Source: Gimesia sp.
GTDB lineage: Bacteria > Planctomycetota > Planctomycetia > Planctomycetales > Planctomycetaceae
Direction of reading: 5' to 3'
DNA length: 64,000 nt
Assembly: GCA_002706765.1 (NCBI GenBank)
Contig: PAJV01000061.1
Span: forward strand, 120,933-184,932
Each line of letters begins with the position of its first letter. The first letter of the stretch is position 1. The notes below the pieces were generated by a model. That model saw nothing but the letters and a program-made list of their open reading frames with translations. It was not told where the DNA came from and searched no databases. The position numbers and the translations under genes were made by a program. Shown piece by piece: positions 30,601-37,581 of the stretch.

Positions 30601-31359
30601 GGTCGGCGCATTTTTGATTTTTTCCGCCTGGTGAATAATTGCCTGAAACTGAGACTGCCCGCCCAGTTCGATCTGCCAGAGATCAAATTGCGAGTCTTCG
30701 CTCGGTCGGGGACCAGTCACGTAGCCGACCGAGGTCGTTAAAAACATCCCCCGTGGCAGCTTCAGTTGTACTCGAGAGACGACTGTTTCAGGAAGCTGAA
30801 ACGTGAATTCCGTTCTCTGGGGAAGTTGCCGACCTTTCAGACTCCATTGCCCGGTGAGTGCTTCATCAAAATGATCGACCAGCAGGAGCGATTTCTGATC
30901 TGGTGCCAGTCCCCAGACGGCATCCTGGTTGCCCCATTTCAATTCATGCACCGCCAGATTTAACTGGGAAAGATCAATAAATCCGCGTTCACTGCGGGAG
31001 CAGTGCATGACATAATTCAGTTTCCCATCCACCAGTTGATCACCTTTCAACGTGGCGGTATATGTCGCTTCCTGAATCCAGGAATTGGGGGGCGTGTTCT
31101 TCTTGACCAGGGCCGCTTTTTTCAGCGACTGATACTTTTTCAGGGGAACTGGAAACCAGTTTCCTTCAGGCCAGCTGGATAGATCGCTGCCGGAAACCCT
31201 TGTTTCTTCAATCCGCAGCGTGGGAGAGAGCTCCCAGACCTGATTGTCGGCAGCAGTGGCTGTGGCTGAGGGGAACAGACAGCCGAGCCACGAAAACCAG
31301 AGACCAAGTCCGCAGATCAAAGCGGTCTGGAAACAGCCGGGGACTCGATACCCAATCAT
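24700..31359 (-). CDS. Giant envelope protein, apparent tandem duplication of a 1100-aa module
   Basis: I do not recognise a named family. Signal peptide at about 15-37, then about 930 residues rich in beta strands, several membrane helices at about 974-1055, a second signal-like hydrophobic stretch at about 1068-1088 (ending GYAQ), another beta-rich part of about 1000 residues, and C-terminal helices at about 2123-2200. The chain therefore reads as two modules, each with export signal, beta-rich ectodomain and membrane anchor. That is the layout of the 1140-aa protein encoded just upstream, whose stop overlaps this start by four bases (ATGA), so they are translationally coupled. No catalytic motif was found. 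A surface scaffold or large receptor is possible. Confidence 0.8.
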   Translation of the reverse strand: MIGYRVPGCFQTALICGLGLWFSWLGCLFPSATATAADNQVWELSPTLRIEETRVSGSDLSSWPEGNWFPVPLKKYQSLKKAALVKKNTPPNSWIQEATYTATLKGDQLVDGKLNYVMHCSRSERGFIDLSQLNLAVHELKWGNQDAVWGLAPDQKSLLLVDHFDEALTGQWSLKGRQLPQRTEFTFQLPETVVSRVQLKLPRGMFLTTSVGYVTGPRPSEDSQFDLWQIELGGQSQFQAIIHQAEKIKNAPTQILYHQFAQAGIREDGLRLREDFQIEVLNTPVQKLVFSAPAEYDIYSVTLGNDLALPFELQKTSEQTLMTVDLIDPLIGISRPLTVRALASPSLDSAIIIPRLKLQQAHFLGGTIHLDISSPLETHAISFTDLRQTGVLIQEEQGEAYDFKQYAPDARLVYRLSLPDLNLSARVHSLIQVEEKAWKLTSRIHWSSAAGSTYRLESMIPSGWEITQVSSPAETNSAAIVWDVEQSDQQQKLSIRLPVSVSPEAPFVLEIQARRLVPVSNRQIELAGIRPLGCSSVDRILELSTPNQLALQFDPDKEVEDLTASELPKSWKFPAVRQENSRFFHLSPYSGARWGTLRQSSMEQTFQVNASTFLALNNDLIQENYILNCVPPARGIQRVMVYLSEEGKPLEWTLPSDSSLQAKLKIQKLPVSEHQKWYLPNLGELWELSFPAPVFKELEIRGERNRPFQKTVRAALVFAPQAQPFQGIVRVLNSNELNLRMKTEGLLLPPDIQDRSRFPRNQRNYEWEYQQPLGALTITRSSEMPENSLDQGTATVSIHSHFGHGNGEPDVHEAAIALDLSKTFDDKFLFRLPREVKLISTTVNGRRVTPLEVDKQYLIPLFDQLDSYQITIQYQTTSSADFLTTTRQIPFPQISQRVLETEWKFVLPAGVQLMEGPLNMVLQQSLPAESLTRRFLGVLGKPNQNAGVNRSEWDAIVLFPVKSGVLEIANAGNIRLFSWVILLVTVTIGLMLRIWSVKHRDKICIMGILISMILSWVFPFVWAEISGSCLAGILIVLLIPRRFLRQEVQRQIEDESTKAYQHSLSSVSMTARILLAGVLGITATGYAQNSPVLNLPAEGNQSVAVQTEYVLLPDSSRTGSESFAYLTPGLLQVLEEFVADPEPPAYLITSAEYAGDIRDNQLLTVNADFRVKIPVTRTSSVIQLPINGGNLSGPDSCRVDGKVIPVLLSADGQSILVNVSNELAHSPRASSDPNGPLEARKPVFDHSYQEHHIELVLHPAVKISPGSGQFELSIPPLATNHFSFDFHDAVQLVELSESAGSSRYQLSGQKHFSTYLKETSQLKVKWFMGQSSQVSPLNLEAGVLINADVSSSMTRLDVQVKYNVLNGKVDYLSWKLPAGMIVRSVKSPGISIIPALHPTADHQSENLLLELSESKSGEFLINAVFEFPADDSLQEVTIPPVYFGSDHLETQSATIKITSQQIGVRTGPEFEIEQSGTLPEGVTSISAKAPGRQPEDNILKSATLLFQMAQPAPISLNLKSKNPDRSARVSQSLVVNQKSIDWTFSAELRISQAPAFRHILTVPAALRIESLSVKEEDVERLAHWHRAGNQITLFLKNKTSGLQDLTLKGWLPVRSMGDLKIPGIQIEQTRTEDSQLTLHQKPQLEVKLTSPEFRRVQDDTAQPSSVEHLTFVGRFQATDSKSNVIELSIKPHNMLISADSLTMVDVLEDQKIEVTQTLRFTIPDPEMQITLLIPQEYTENYTIDGMPFELAGQSPEGSLLVHLLPPDSRTKEKSISVRSTVLKPAQELVIAPVTLENSKIQKHYLLLSSQLEFQLSDKKKRKTIQPEKVPDWVQARCDISPDFSRERVYSGNNRPWKLNSTLSDTTVVSEEFIPYMESEIILSNPEVIHGLTQIKLFNQTSRSLKLSWPAKTKLMAVLINGENDTTLEQKDGALSIPLNGGPKFYELTLFWESYQIEHEYFLEKAWLQLPQPVNFPLTHNLVQIVSSNHHRTFLSQEVTPFTYFADQLEAELKVAEVELELADQSNVSQSTWQAILKSLKHLEMIVADPDLNRQGISETLNRFAALKDRVFVFKQYVRSGDDEILPTPSFFAQFHQKLKPVAQQKIHYFSKAGSFDPEEELLSAWIMPDLYLNLLLAAIGLIVLLPILGKMVQARSADWLNTHPAFALLLLGVIWLLFFSPELIGLIIIAISVVMAVRQKQEISNGDQQSVMSTPASQE

Positions 31360-34300
31360 CGATTCGCCCCGGCTTCTGAAGACGAGACCGGTTTTTCGAC
31401 CACTTCGGATCCGGGCCGGACTGCCGTGATATCTTCAGGATCCACTTCCGAGGGTCGGATTCGTTCTGAAATGGACGGAGGAGGAATGAAATCGCTGGGT
31501 GCAGACATGGTCAACAGTTTCGCTTCTCGATGTTTTCTGGATGTCCCGTTAATCATCGATGCGACCACAGCGAGAATCAAGCCAAATACAGCAGGCTGCA
31601 GAAGTACTTCTACCGGAGCAGTATACCACAGCGCCACAGCAGAGACGGCAGTAATCATCAGCAGCAGGACCAACGCACTCCGCAGAGCCGAGATACTCAT
31701 TAAAATGAATCCCAGCAGTAATGCTGTTCCCGCGCCGATGAAGACGATCATCGATCGGGACAGCGCCCGAAACTGCAAGGATGTCGCCGGTCCCAGTCGA
31801 TAGAACTGATAATCGTTTACGCCAAGAAATTCATCAGACTCAGGCGGTGCATTTTTAAGTGCCAGCGGCAGTTCATCCTGGCCATAGAACTGGCGAGACC
31901 AGAATACACCCTGATTTTCCCAGCGGAACTGAGGGGTAAATCCCAGCGGGATGGTAAGCAGATGCTGATTGTTAGGCAGACTGATTTTCCACATCGTCTT
32001 TTCGATCCACAGATTATCGGCAAATTCCACAGCGGCCACCGTCATGGGCTGAAACTGCGAATCTCGCTGATGTTTTGTAGAACCATAGTCGATCGTCAGG
32101 ATATTCTGTTCATTTTCCTTTTCTTTGGGAGAGGGCAAAATGAGTTGATATTCCTGAGACTTACCCAGTTGCAGACTGCCGGTCACACGCTGGTCATTCC
32201 ACCAGATATCATCGATTTTAATGGCTGCATTTTCCGGCATGCGAAAAGTTAACGTGCGCGGGGAAACCGGGAATTCATACTGAGCCCGTGCCTGATAGGA
32301 ACCGGTCAAATCCAGGCTGCACTGAATCCAGGCCTGACTGATTGAATAGGCAAACAGGGAACCGGATTCGTTCTTATTCAACTTGAGACTGATGTCCGCT
32401 TTCGGATCGATGGCGCGCCAGAAGGCATTATTATTCATCGCCAGTTGCTGCTGCCATGCTGCATCCAGACTTTCGATTTCCAGATACTGCGCATCTTCAT
32501 CATCCATCAGCGACAGTTCAAACTGGCTTTCGGTAAAAGGTACATCGTCGGAACGAATCAGGGGCACATGGAGTTCATCGGGAGAATTCTGGGGCAACAG
32601 GTAGACAGCAGTAATTTTCACCGAACCCAGTTTTTTACTGCGCAGAGAGAGCCGGGCATTCTGCACAGGATCAGCTTCATCAGAAGTCCAGGTAGGTACC
32701 AGTGGGTTCTGTTCATTATCCAGATAAAAATTCACTCGATTTTTTAATTCCAAAGGAACCCGTAATCTAACTTCAGACAGCGGCTCATATTCAATCTGAT
32801 ACTGAATCTCCTGTTCTACCCGCATCTCGGCACTTTCAATTTCCAGTAGCGCCGAGCTGGTGGCAATAATTTCCTGACTATGAATGGAAACGACTGCCGA
32901 AAACTCGTTGGGACCTGGTTGAATCTGGTATTCGTTTTTACGCAGGTTTAAAACTTCGGCAGGCAGGGTCAATTTCCCCCCTTGCGCCACTGGTGTCGTA
33001 AGAACCTGCGTTTTGGGTGCGGGGGTCAGATCTGTCACCACGTTGGTATCATTGACCATGACCAGGGATGTCGGTGACAGGCTGGGCGCTTTGATTTCCG
33101 GCAGGGTAAAGTTAAAAGGCTCCTGATCCGCGATCACCGGACGACGTGCGCGGAATGTGATTTCAAATTCACCTTTGGAACGTTTCAGCAGGTTGATATT
33201 GATACGCCCCGGCTGTGATTGATTAATCTCGATCGCTTCGGTTAACGATGGTTCCTGCATCAGTTCCAGTTCCCAACCCTCTTTGACCCGATCAGGCCAG
33301 TTGAGAGATACCTGATCGAGGGCACCCTGAAAGACATTGATCTGGACCCGGGCTTCCAGCTCGGCCCGGTTGCCAAACATCTGTACCAGATAAAAAGGTC
33401 TGGCAGAAAAATAGGGTTTGACCCGTTCAATATTCAAAGGCAGTTGAAACGGCTGATTCAGAAAGCGATAAGAACTGTCCAGATCTTTCTGGTTTGCTTT
33501 AATCTGATACACGGATCGATTCTGACCTTCTGTTCGAAAAATGCGATAGCCGTCCAGCGTCTGAATATCGATCAACCCGGTCTGACGCTTGGCACGACTC
33601 ACCTCAAAACCGTCTATCAGAAACTCTCCCTTCTCTTCGGGAAAATCCCGTTCCAGAGTCCACTGCAGTTCGATCGGCCCGACCGTGGGTTCGATCAATG
33701 AAACATCAACGATGTTATCCTTGAGCAACTGATGACTCTTATAACCTTCGCACTTGACATCCAGCAATCGGAACGACTGAGGTAACTTGACCTGCACAGT
33801 CTGAAAGCTGCCGGTTAAAGCTTTGATCGACTGGGAAGCATTGAGCAGCACGGAGTCGGTGGTAAAATCGGTCGTCAACAGAGTCTCAGCCTGGAGAACC
33901 GTTTCGACTTTCTTCTCATCAGGAATAGGCTGCCAGGAAAGATCCAGCTGATCCCCCAGTCCGAACATCTCAACCAGGCTCTGATCGTCTGAGACTGCTT
34001 TTTTGGAAACGGCAACTCCGGTTGGCACTTCCAGACTGATCTGGGGCAGCGGAATCGTCAGTTTGAGATTACTGACTGCCGTCTGTGGTAATACGAGTTG
34101 CAGACGGCGCGAGGGCAGCTGCTGTTTGAGTGAAACACTCACAGTCAGATTCAGTTCGTGAGTACCTTTGCCCTGAAACCACCAGAGATAACCTTCGGTC
34201 CGATTAAAGCCCCCCGGACTGGATTCCCCCTGCCCTTTGTAACTGGTTTTGAGAAAGATCGATTCATTCAGTTTGATGGGAACGCGGATCCACTGCTTTT

Positions 34301-34778
34301 CTTCATTGATCAATACCACAATCCGCACATCGAGAACCGCACGATCATCTTTAATGGTTCCCTCAAGCGAAATGGAAGAAACAGCATACGCTGGTGAGCG
34401 ATCCACCTGGCTTTCCTGTTTCTGTTTGAGGTATTCCAGAATCTGATTCAGGCTGAGATTCGGTAGCGGGAAAAACTGACCATCATCCCCTTTGATATAC
34501 ACATCCTGTTTCGCGGAACCCTGAGCTGTGCCATCTGTCTTCTGTCCGGGGGCGGTCTCTGCTGGCTGAGGAACGATAACAGTACCACTTCCCGCAGGTT
34601 GAGTCGCCTTGTCTGGAGTTACCGGTAATTCGTTCTTTCGATCGCCGCCTGACTGCAGACTGTTTTGCCCAGGTTGAGTTGACTGGGCGTAAAGGGAGTC
34701 ACACGTACCTCCCACGCAGAAAACAGACAGCAAGAACAATCCCAGTGAGACTGAGATGAAACGTGCAAGATATGACAT
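31356..34778 (-). CDS. Large exported membrane protein, single-module relative of the 2219-aa protein
   Basis: A signal peptide at about 1-32 is followed by a Gln/Gly/Thr-rich linker (to about 95), then about 900 residues of beta-rich sequence and a cluster of membrane helices at about 1005-1075, with a Pro-rich charged tail of about 60 residues that would be cytoplasmic. An early segment, SISLEGTIKDDRAVLDVRI, has counterparts in both halves of the downstream giant (a strand pair with a D-x-x-x-L-x-V pattern). No enzymatic motif is visible. It is the first gene of the two-gene minus-strand unit and is preceded by a plausible sigma-70-type promoter. Function unknown; membership in the same envelope structure as the giant is likely. 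Confidence 0.8.
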   Translation of the reverse strand: MSYLARFISVSLGLFLLSVFCVGGTCDSLYAQSTQPGQNSLQSGGDRKNELPVTPDKATQPAGSGTVIVPQPAETAPGQKTDGTAQGSAKQDVYIKGDDGQFFPLPNLSLNQILEYLKQKQESQVDRSPAYAVSSISLEGTIKDDRAVLDVRIVVLINEEKQWIRVPIKLNESIFLKTSYKGQGESSPGGFNRTEGYLWWFQGKGTHELNLTVSVSLKQQLPSRRLQLVLPQTAVSNLKLTIPLPQISLEVPTGVAVSKKAVSDDQSLVEMFGLGDQLDLSWQPIPDEKKVETVLQAETLLTTDFTTDSVLLNASQSIKALTGSFQTVQVKLPQSFRLLDVKCEGYKSHQLLKDNIVDVSLIEPTVGPIELQWTLERDFPEEKGEFLIDGFEVSRAKRQTGLIDIQTLDGYRIFRTEGQNRSVYQIKANQKDLDSSYRFLNQPFQLPLNIERVKPYFSARPFYLVQMFGNRAELEARVQINVFQGALDQVSLNWPDRVKEGWELELMQEPSLTEAIEINQSQPGRININLLKRSKGEFEITFRARRPVIADQEPFNFTLPEIKAPSLSPTSLVMVNDTNVVTDLTPAPKTQVLTTPVAQGGKLTLPAEVLNLRKNEYQIQPGPNEFSAVVSIHSQEIIATSSALLEIESAEMRVEQEIQYQIEYEPLSEVRLRVPLELKNRVNFYLDNEQNPLVPTWTSDEADPVQNARLSLRSKKLGSVKITAVYLLPQNSPDELHVPLIRSDDVPFTESQFELSLMDDEDAQYLEIESLDAAWQQQLAMNNNAFWRAIDPKADISLKLNKNESGSLFAYSISQAWIQCSLDLTGSYQARAQYEFPVSPRTLTFRMPENAAIKIDDIWWNDQRVTGSLQLGKSQEYQLILPSPKEKENEQNILTIDYGSTKHQRDSQFQPMTVAAVEFADNLWIEKTMWKISLPNNQHLLTIPLGFTPQFRWENQGVFWSRQFYGQDELPLALKNAPPESDEFLGVNDYQFYRLGPATSLQFRALSRSMIVFIGAGTALLLGFILMSISALRSALVLLLMITAVSAVALWYTAPVEVLLQPAVFGLILAVVASMINGTSRKHREAKLLTMSAPSDFIPPPSISERIRPSEVDPEDITAVRPGSEVVEKPVSSSEAGANR

Positions 34779-34913
34779 AATTGTTAATAGAACCCGGTCT
34801 TAGGGAACAGCTAACCTCTGAGAGAATTCGATCACCGGACTGGTCCCGAGCAAAGTGATTCGAACTCATCACTGACAGTTTCCTGACAGACTCAAACCAT
34901 AACCATATCCTTA

Positions 34914-34942
34914 TGTATATAACCCGACCCTGTCTGTGTTAA
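34914..34942 (-). promoter_or_regulatory. Predicted promoter for the giant-protein operon
   Basis: On the minus strand, TTAACA (34937-34942) is followed after 17 bases by TATACA (34914-34919). These match the -35 consensus at 5 of 6 and the -10 at 4 of 6, and the spacing is ideal. An overlapping TATATA two bases upstream is an alternative -10. Transcription would start near 34907, giving a leader of about 130 bases before the ATG at 34778. Confidence 0.4.
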
Positions 34943-35004
34943 TTATCACTGCTTCTATCATACGTCGTATTTTGGGCACATTAAAGAACGAATCTCGAAG
35001 GTGA

Positions 35005-35790
35005 CTAAAAAAGCGTCTCAGTTAATAATGACTGCAGGGCAACATGAATGTTTGTCCCATTGGTGGCTAATAGACTGGGTTTTTCAATGGTAAACTCGGC
35101 ATTTTCGATCGAAGTGACAGCGGCTCCCGCTTCACGGCAGATGAGAACGCCAGCCGCCATATCCCAGGGTTTCAGATTACTTGACCAGTAACCGTCAATC
35201 CGACCGGTGGCCACGTAGCATAAATTCAACGCTGCCGAGCCTGTGCGCTGCAAAGTCTGTGACTCGGGCAGCACCCGTAAAAAACGATCAATGGCAATAT
35301 CCCGTCCAGTAACTCCCACCGGTAGACTGGCTACCAGCATCGCCTGATCCAGAGTGAGAATACGGGAGGGCGCGATGGGAGTCCCGTTTAAGGTAGCCCC
35401 GCGCCCCTGAAAGGCAGAGAACATTTCATCGCGATTCGGGTCATAAACGACTCCCAGCACAAGCGCTCCCTGATACTCGAGTCCAATGGACACGCAATAA
35501 TAAGGGAAACCGTGTACATAATTAGAAGTCCCATCCAGAGGATCGATGACCCAGCGATATTCGGAGTCGCCATCCTGCCGGTTCAAACCCTCTTCCCCTA
35601 ACATGTTATGTTCAGGGTAGGATTCACTGATATGATTTAAAATCGCTTTCTGGGATGCAAAATCAGCGTCGGTCACGAGATCGGCGCGGCCTTTCTCAGA
35701 GACCCGAAATTCATCGACCCAGTCCAGCAGACATTGAGCTCCTCGACGGGCAGCCGTTTCAGCAACATCCAGTAATTCTGTTGAATTCAA
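35005..35790 (-). CDS. Inositol monophosphatase family protein
   Basis: Mg-dependent phosphatase of the IMPase/FBPase superfamily. Motifs are in order: LGEEG at about 64-68 (metal-binding Glu), DPLDGTSNYVHG at about 83-94 (Asp residues and Thr for metal and phosphate), and KPWDMAAG near 208 (final Asp). Length (261 aa) is standard for SuhB-like enzymes; the substrate could be inositol phosphate, a histidinol-phosphate-type intermediate or PAP, and sequence alone does not decide. The start is TTG at 35790, supported by AAGGAAGG seven bases upstream; a nearby ATG lies in another frame. It is transcribed towards the giant genes but 226 bases separate them. Confidence 0.93.
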   Translation of the reverse strand: MNSTELLDVAETAARRGAQCLLDWVDEFRVSEKGRADLVTDADFASQKAILNHISESYPEHNMLGEEGLNRQDGDSEYRWVIDPLDGTSNYVHGFPYYCVSIGLEYQGALVLGVVYDPNRDEMFSAFQGRGATLNGTPIAPSRILTLDQAMLVASLPVGVTGRDIAIDRFLRVLPESQTLQRTGSAALNLCYVATGRIDGYWSSNLKPWDMAAGVLICREAGAAVTSIENAEFTIEKPSLLATNGTNIHVALQSLLTETLF

Positions 35791-36413
35791 TGTTCATCCT
35801 TCCTTGAAACACATGCGAGCCCTCTGCGTGATGCGCCAGAGTCCGCCTCAGTAATCTGTCTGATGTACGGAAACAGAAAACCAGAGAAAAATTCCCGGCC
35901 TGGTCTGTCTCTCCGGATCAGAGCGATTCTCCAGATAAGACTCATTTTAGGAATCAGGGATCGGTGCGCGAACCGTTAACCTCCTGAATTCAGAATTCTT
36001 TCCCCTCTTCACTGAAACTGCAAGCCCTCCTGTTGAGCTTCACTTCCTTTGCAAACAGGTAGCAATCACAAGGAGTTACATCATAAAACAGTGTTGCCTT
36101 CCATGTGATCACTCCAGGAAAGACAGCTCGGCCCCGGGTGTGATTTCCTGCCGTTTCTGATTCTACTGATTGTGCTGATACCCGTCATTAATCGCTTTGT
36201 CCGAAATATAACGGTTTTATTCTGTATTGTTGCGTTTAGAAAACAGTCGAACGGCCGAGGCTGCGTTTTTTTTCAGAATGAAAGTATCTCAGGGGAAACG
36301 TGAGGTATATTTTCAACACCTGCTGTCAGGTTCAGCATAAATTCACCAGATAACGTACCTGCCTTAATCGGCAGAACTTCCATCACCAGTTAGATTGATT
36401 GAGAAGCACAACA
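35791..36413. other. Divergent intergenic region between the IMPase gene and the Tad cluster
   Basis: About 620 bases without a convincing gene. It should hold promoters for the IMPase gene on the left and the Tad operon on the right. A TATATT at 36306-36311, about 100 bases before the first Tad gene, is the best -10-like element; its -35 is poor. An eight-T run near 36267-36274 follows only a 4-bp stem and is a weak terminator candidate. An AAGGAG at about 36069 has no start codon at the right spacing. No repeat or tRNA was seen. Confidence 0.5.
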
Positions 36414-36980
36414 ATGGATTTTCAGCTCACCCAAACCTCACTGTATGTCATGGCGATCAGCGTGGGGATCTTCACAGTGATCGCTGCGATTACGGATTAC
36501 AAAGCCAGAAAAATCTACAACGTTTTGACGGTTCCCTTCTTCGTATTAGGCATTATTTACCAGCTGGTTTTCAATGGCTGGGAAGGCCTGATGTACGGCG
36601 GACTGGGGTTCCTGGCAGGCTTTGGCTCATTCTTTCTGATCTGGATCGTCGGCAGTGGTGCTGCCGGGGACGTAAAAATGATGGGCGCTTTATCGATCTG
36701 GCTGGGTTTCAAAGCGACTATTGCCGTCATGATTGTCGGAACGCTGTTTGTACTGATCGGTTCGTTTCTGGTTCTCTTCTGGAGTGTTGTCACAAAAGGG
36801 ACACGAAAAACCAAAGAAACGTATCTGGCAACCGGCAAAGCTTTGAAGAATAAAAAGAAATACAAACCGGAAAGCATGGAACAGAAGCAGAAGCGGGGCC
36901 TGATGCCGTTCGCGCTGCCAGTCGTGCTGGCGACCTGGAGTGTCACCACCTGGATGGTGATCAAGTCGGTCGTACTTTAA
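36414..36980 (+). CDS. cpaA: Prepilin peptidase (TadV/CpaA-like, A24 family)
   Basis: Membrane aspartic peptidase that removes leader peptides from Flp-type prepilins and pseudopilins. Both catalytic Asp motifs are visible: ITDYKARKIYN at about 26-36 and GAAGDVKMMG at about 84-93 (the GxGD-type site). Several membrane helices span the 188 residues, with a positively charged loop near 130-160. No N-methylation domain is present, as in CpaA/TadV. The ATG at 36414 is chosen over a TTG at 36399 because GAGAAG precedes it by seven bases. It is the first gene of the pilus cluster. Confidence 0.88.
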   Translation: MDFQLTQTSLYVMAISVGIFTVIAAITDYKARKIYNVLTVPFFVLGIIYQLVFNGWEGLMYGGLGFLAGFGSFFLIWIVGSGAAGDVKMMGALSIWLGFKATIAVMIVGTLFVLIGSFLVLFWSVVTKGTRKTKETYLATGKALKNKKKYKPESMEQKQKRGLMPFALPVVLATWSVTTWMVIKSVVL

Positions 36981-37034
36981 ACACCTGGTTCCAGACCAGA
37001 TCACATTAGAAATACTGTTGAAAGTAATTCAGCA

Positions 37035-37451
37035 ATGCGAGTCAAACGAGTTCAACATCATTCGCAACAGCCAGAACGCCGGGGGTTCCTGAGTATGGAA
37101 CTGGCGCTGGTGCTACCGATTTTCGGTATCGTGCTGTTCGCGTTACTCGAATTTACTCTCTTGTTTTATGCGCGGGCAGATGTGGTCGAAGCCAGCCGCA
37201 TCGGTGCGCGACTGGCAACACTGCCGGGCATCACACAAGAAAATGTACAACAGGAAGTATTGAAGATACTGCCTCCCCAGTTGGGGCAAGGTGCTGTCAT
37301 CCAGACGGAGATGGGAGAACATGCCGGCGATATCGTGATGGTGGCTGTCAGCATTCCGATGAATCTGGCTTCGCCGAACCTGCTGTGGCCAGTGGGATAC
37401 GACTTAACGGGACAAAATTTGTATTCAGAAACAAGGATGATCAAAGAGTGA
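37035..37451 (+). CDS. tadE: TadE-like pseudopilin
   Basis: Minor pilin-like component of the Tad/Flp system. A basic leader with RRGFLSMELALVLPIFG (about 16-32) shows the class III prepilin pattern: a short charged region, then a hydrophobic helix carrying a Glu at about position five after the likely processing site. TadE family features continue with LLEFTLLFYARADVVEASRIGAR. The rest is a small globular domain. Length, 138 aa, is normal. It follows the prepilin peptidase by 54 bases. The 130-base gap after it contains several inverted repeats, annotated separately. Confidence 0.87.
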   Translation: MRVKRVQHHSQQPERRGFLSMELALVLPIFGIVLFALLEFTLLFYARADVVEASRIGARLATLPGITQENVQQEVLKILPPQLGQGAVIQTEMGEHAGDIVMVAVSIPMNLASPNLLWPVGYDLTGQNLYSETRMIKE

Positions 37452-37473
37452 TTCGATCGGCGAATCGATTCGC
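37450..37473 (+). repeat. Overlapping inverted repeats after tadE
   Basis: GATTCG at 37450-37455 pairs with CGAATC at 37461-37466 across a 5-base loop. The second arm is also the left half of a perfect 14-base palindrome (37460-37473, GCGAATCGATTCGC). The two structures cannot form together. The pair overlaps the tadE stop codon. There is no T run, so this is an operator or RNA-switch candidate and not a simple terminator. Confidence 0.5.
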
Positions 37474-37502
37474 ACCTTGTTGATTTGGAAATAATCGTAA
37501 AG

Positions 37503-37557
37503 CCCTCCGACGATTCAACAGGAGGGGAAACTGGAAGCCGGGCAACCGCCTTGCTTC
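37503..37557 (+). promoter_or_regulatory. Structured leader upstream of cpaB
   Basis: Two hairpins fill the space before cpaB. The first is CCCTCC (37503-37508) with GGAGGG (37521-37526), loop of 12. The second is GAAGC-CGG (37534-37541), a GCAA tetraloop, CCG (37546-37548), a 4-base bulge, and GCTTC (37553-37557). The sequence AAGCCGGGCAACCG recalls fragments of S-box and GEMM riboswitches, but the other conserved parts of both are missing. GGGAG near 37569, just downstream, is the likely ribosome binding site for the GTG at 37582. Confidence 0.4.
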
Positions 37558-37581
37558 ACCAAGTTACGGGAGATTGATCCG

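Noticed and set aside
36262-36275. Terminator near the T run upstream of the Tad cluster
   Set aside because: The stem before the T run is only about four base pairs with a G-T pair.
37490-37560. Complete S-box or GEMM riboswitch
   Set aside because: Only short core fragments match. The S-box GGTGCxAATTCC part and the GEMM tetraloop hairpin with its receptor are not visible, so only a structured leader is annotated.
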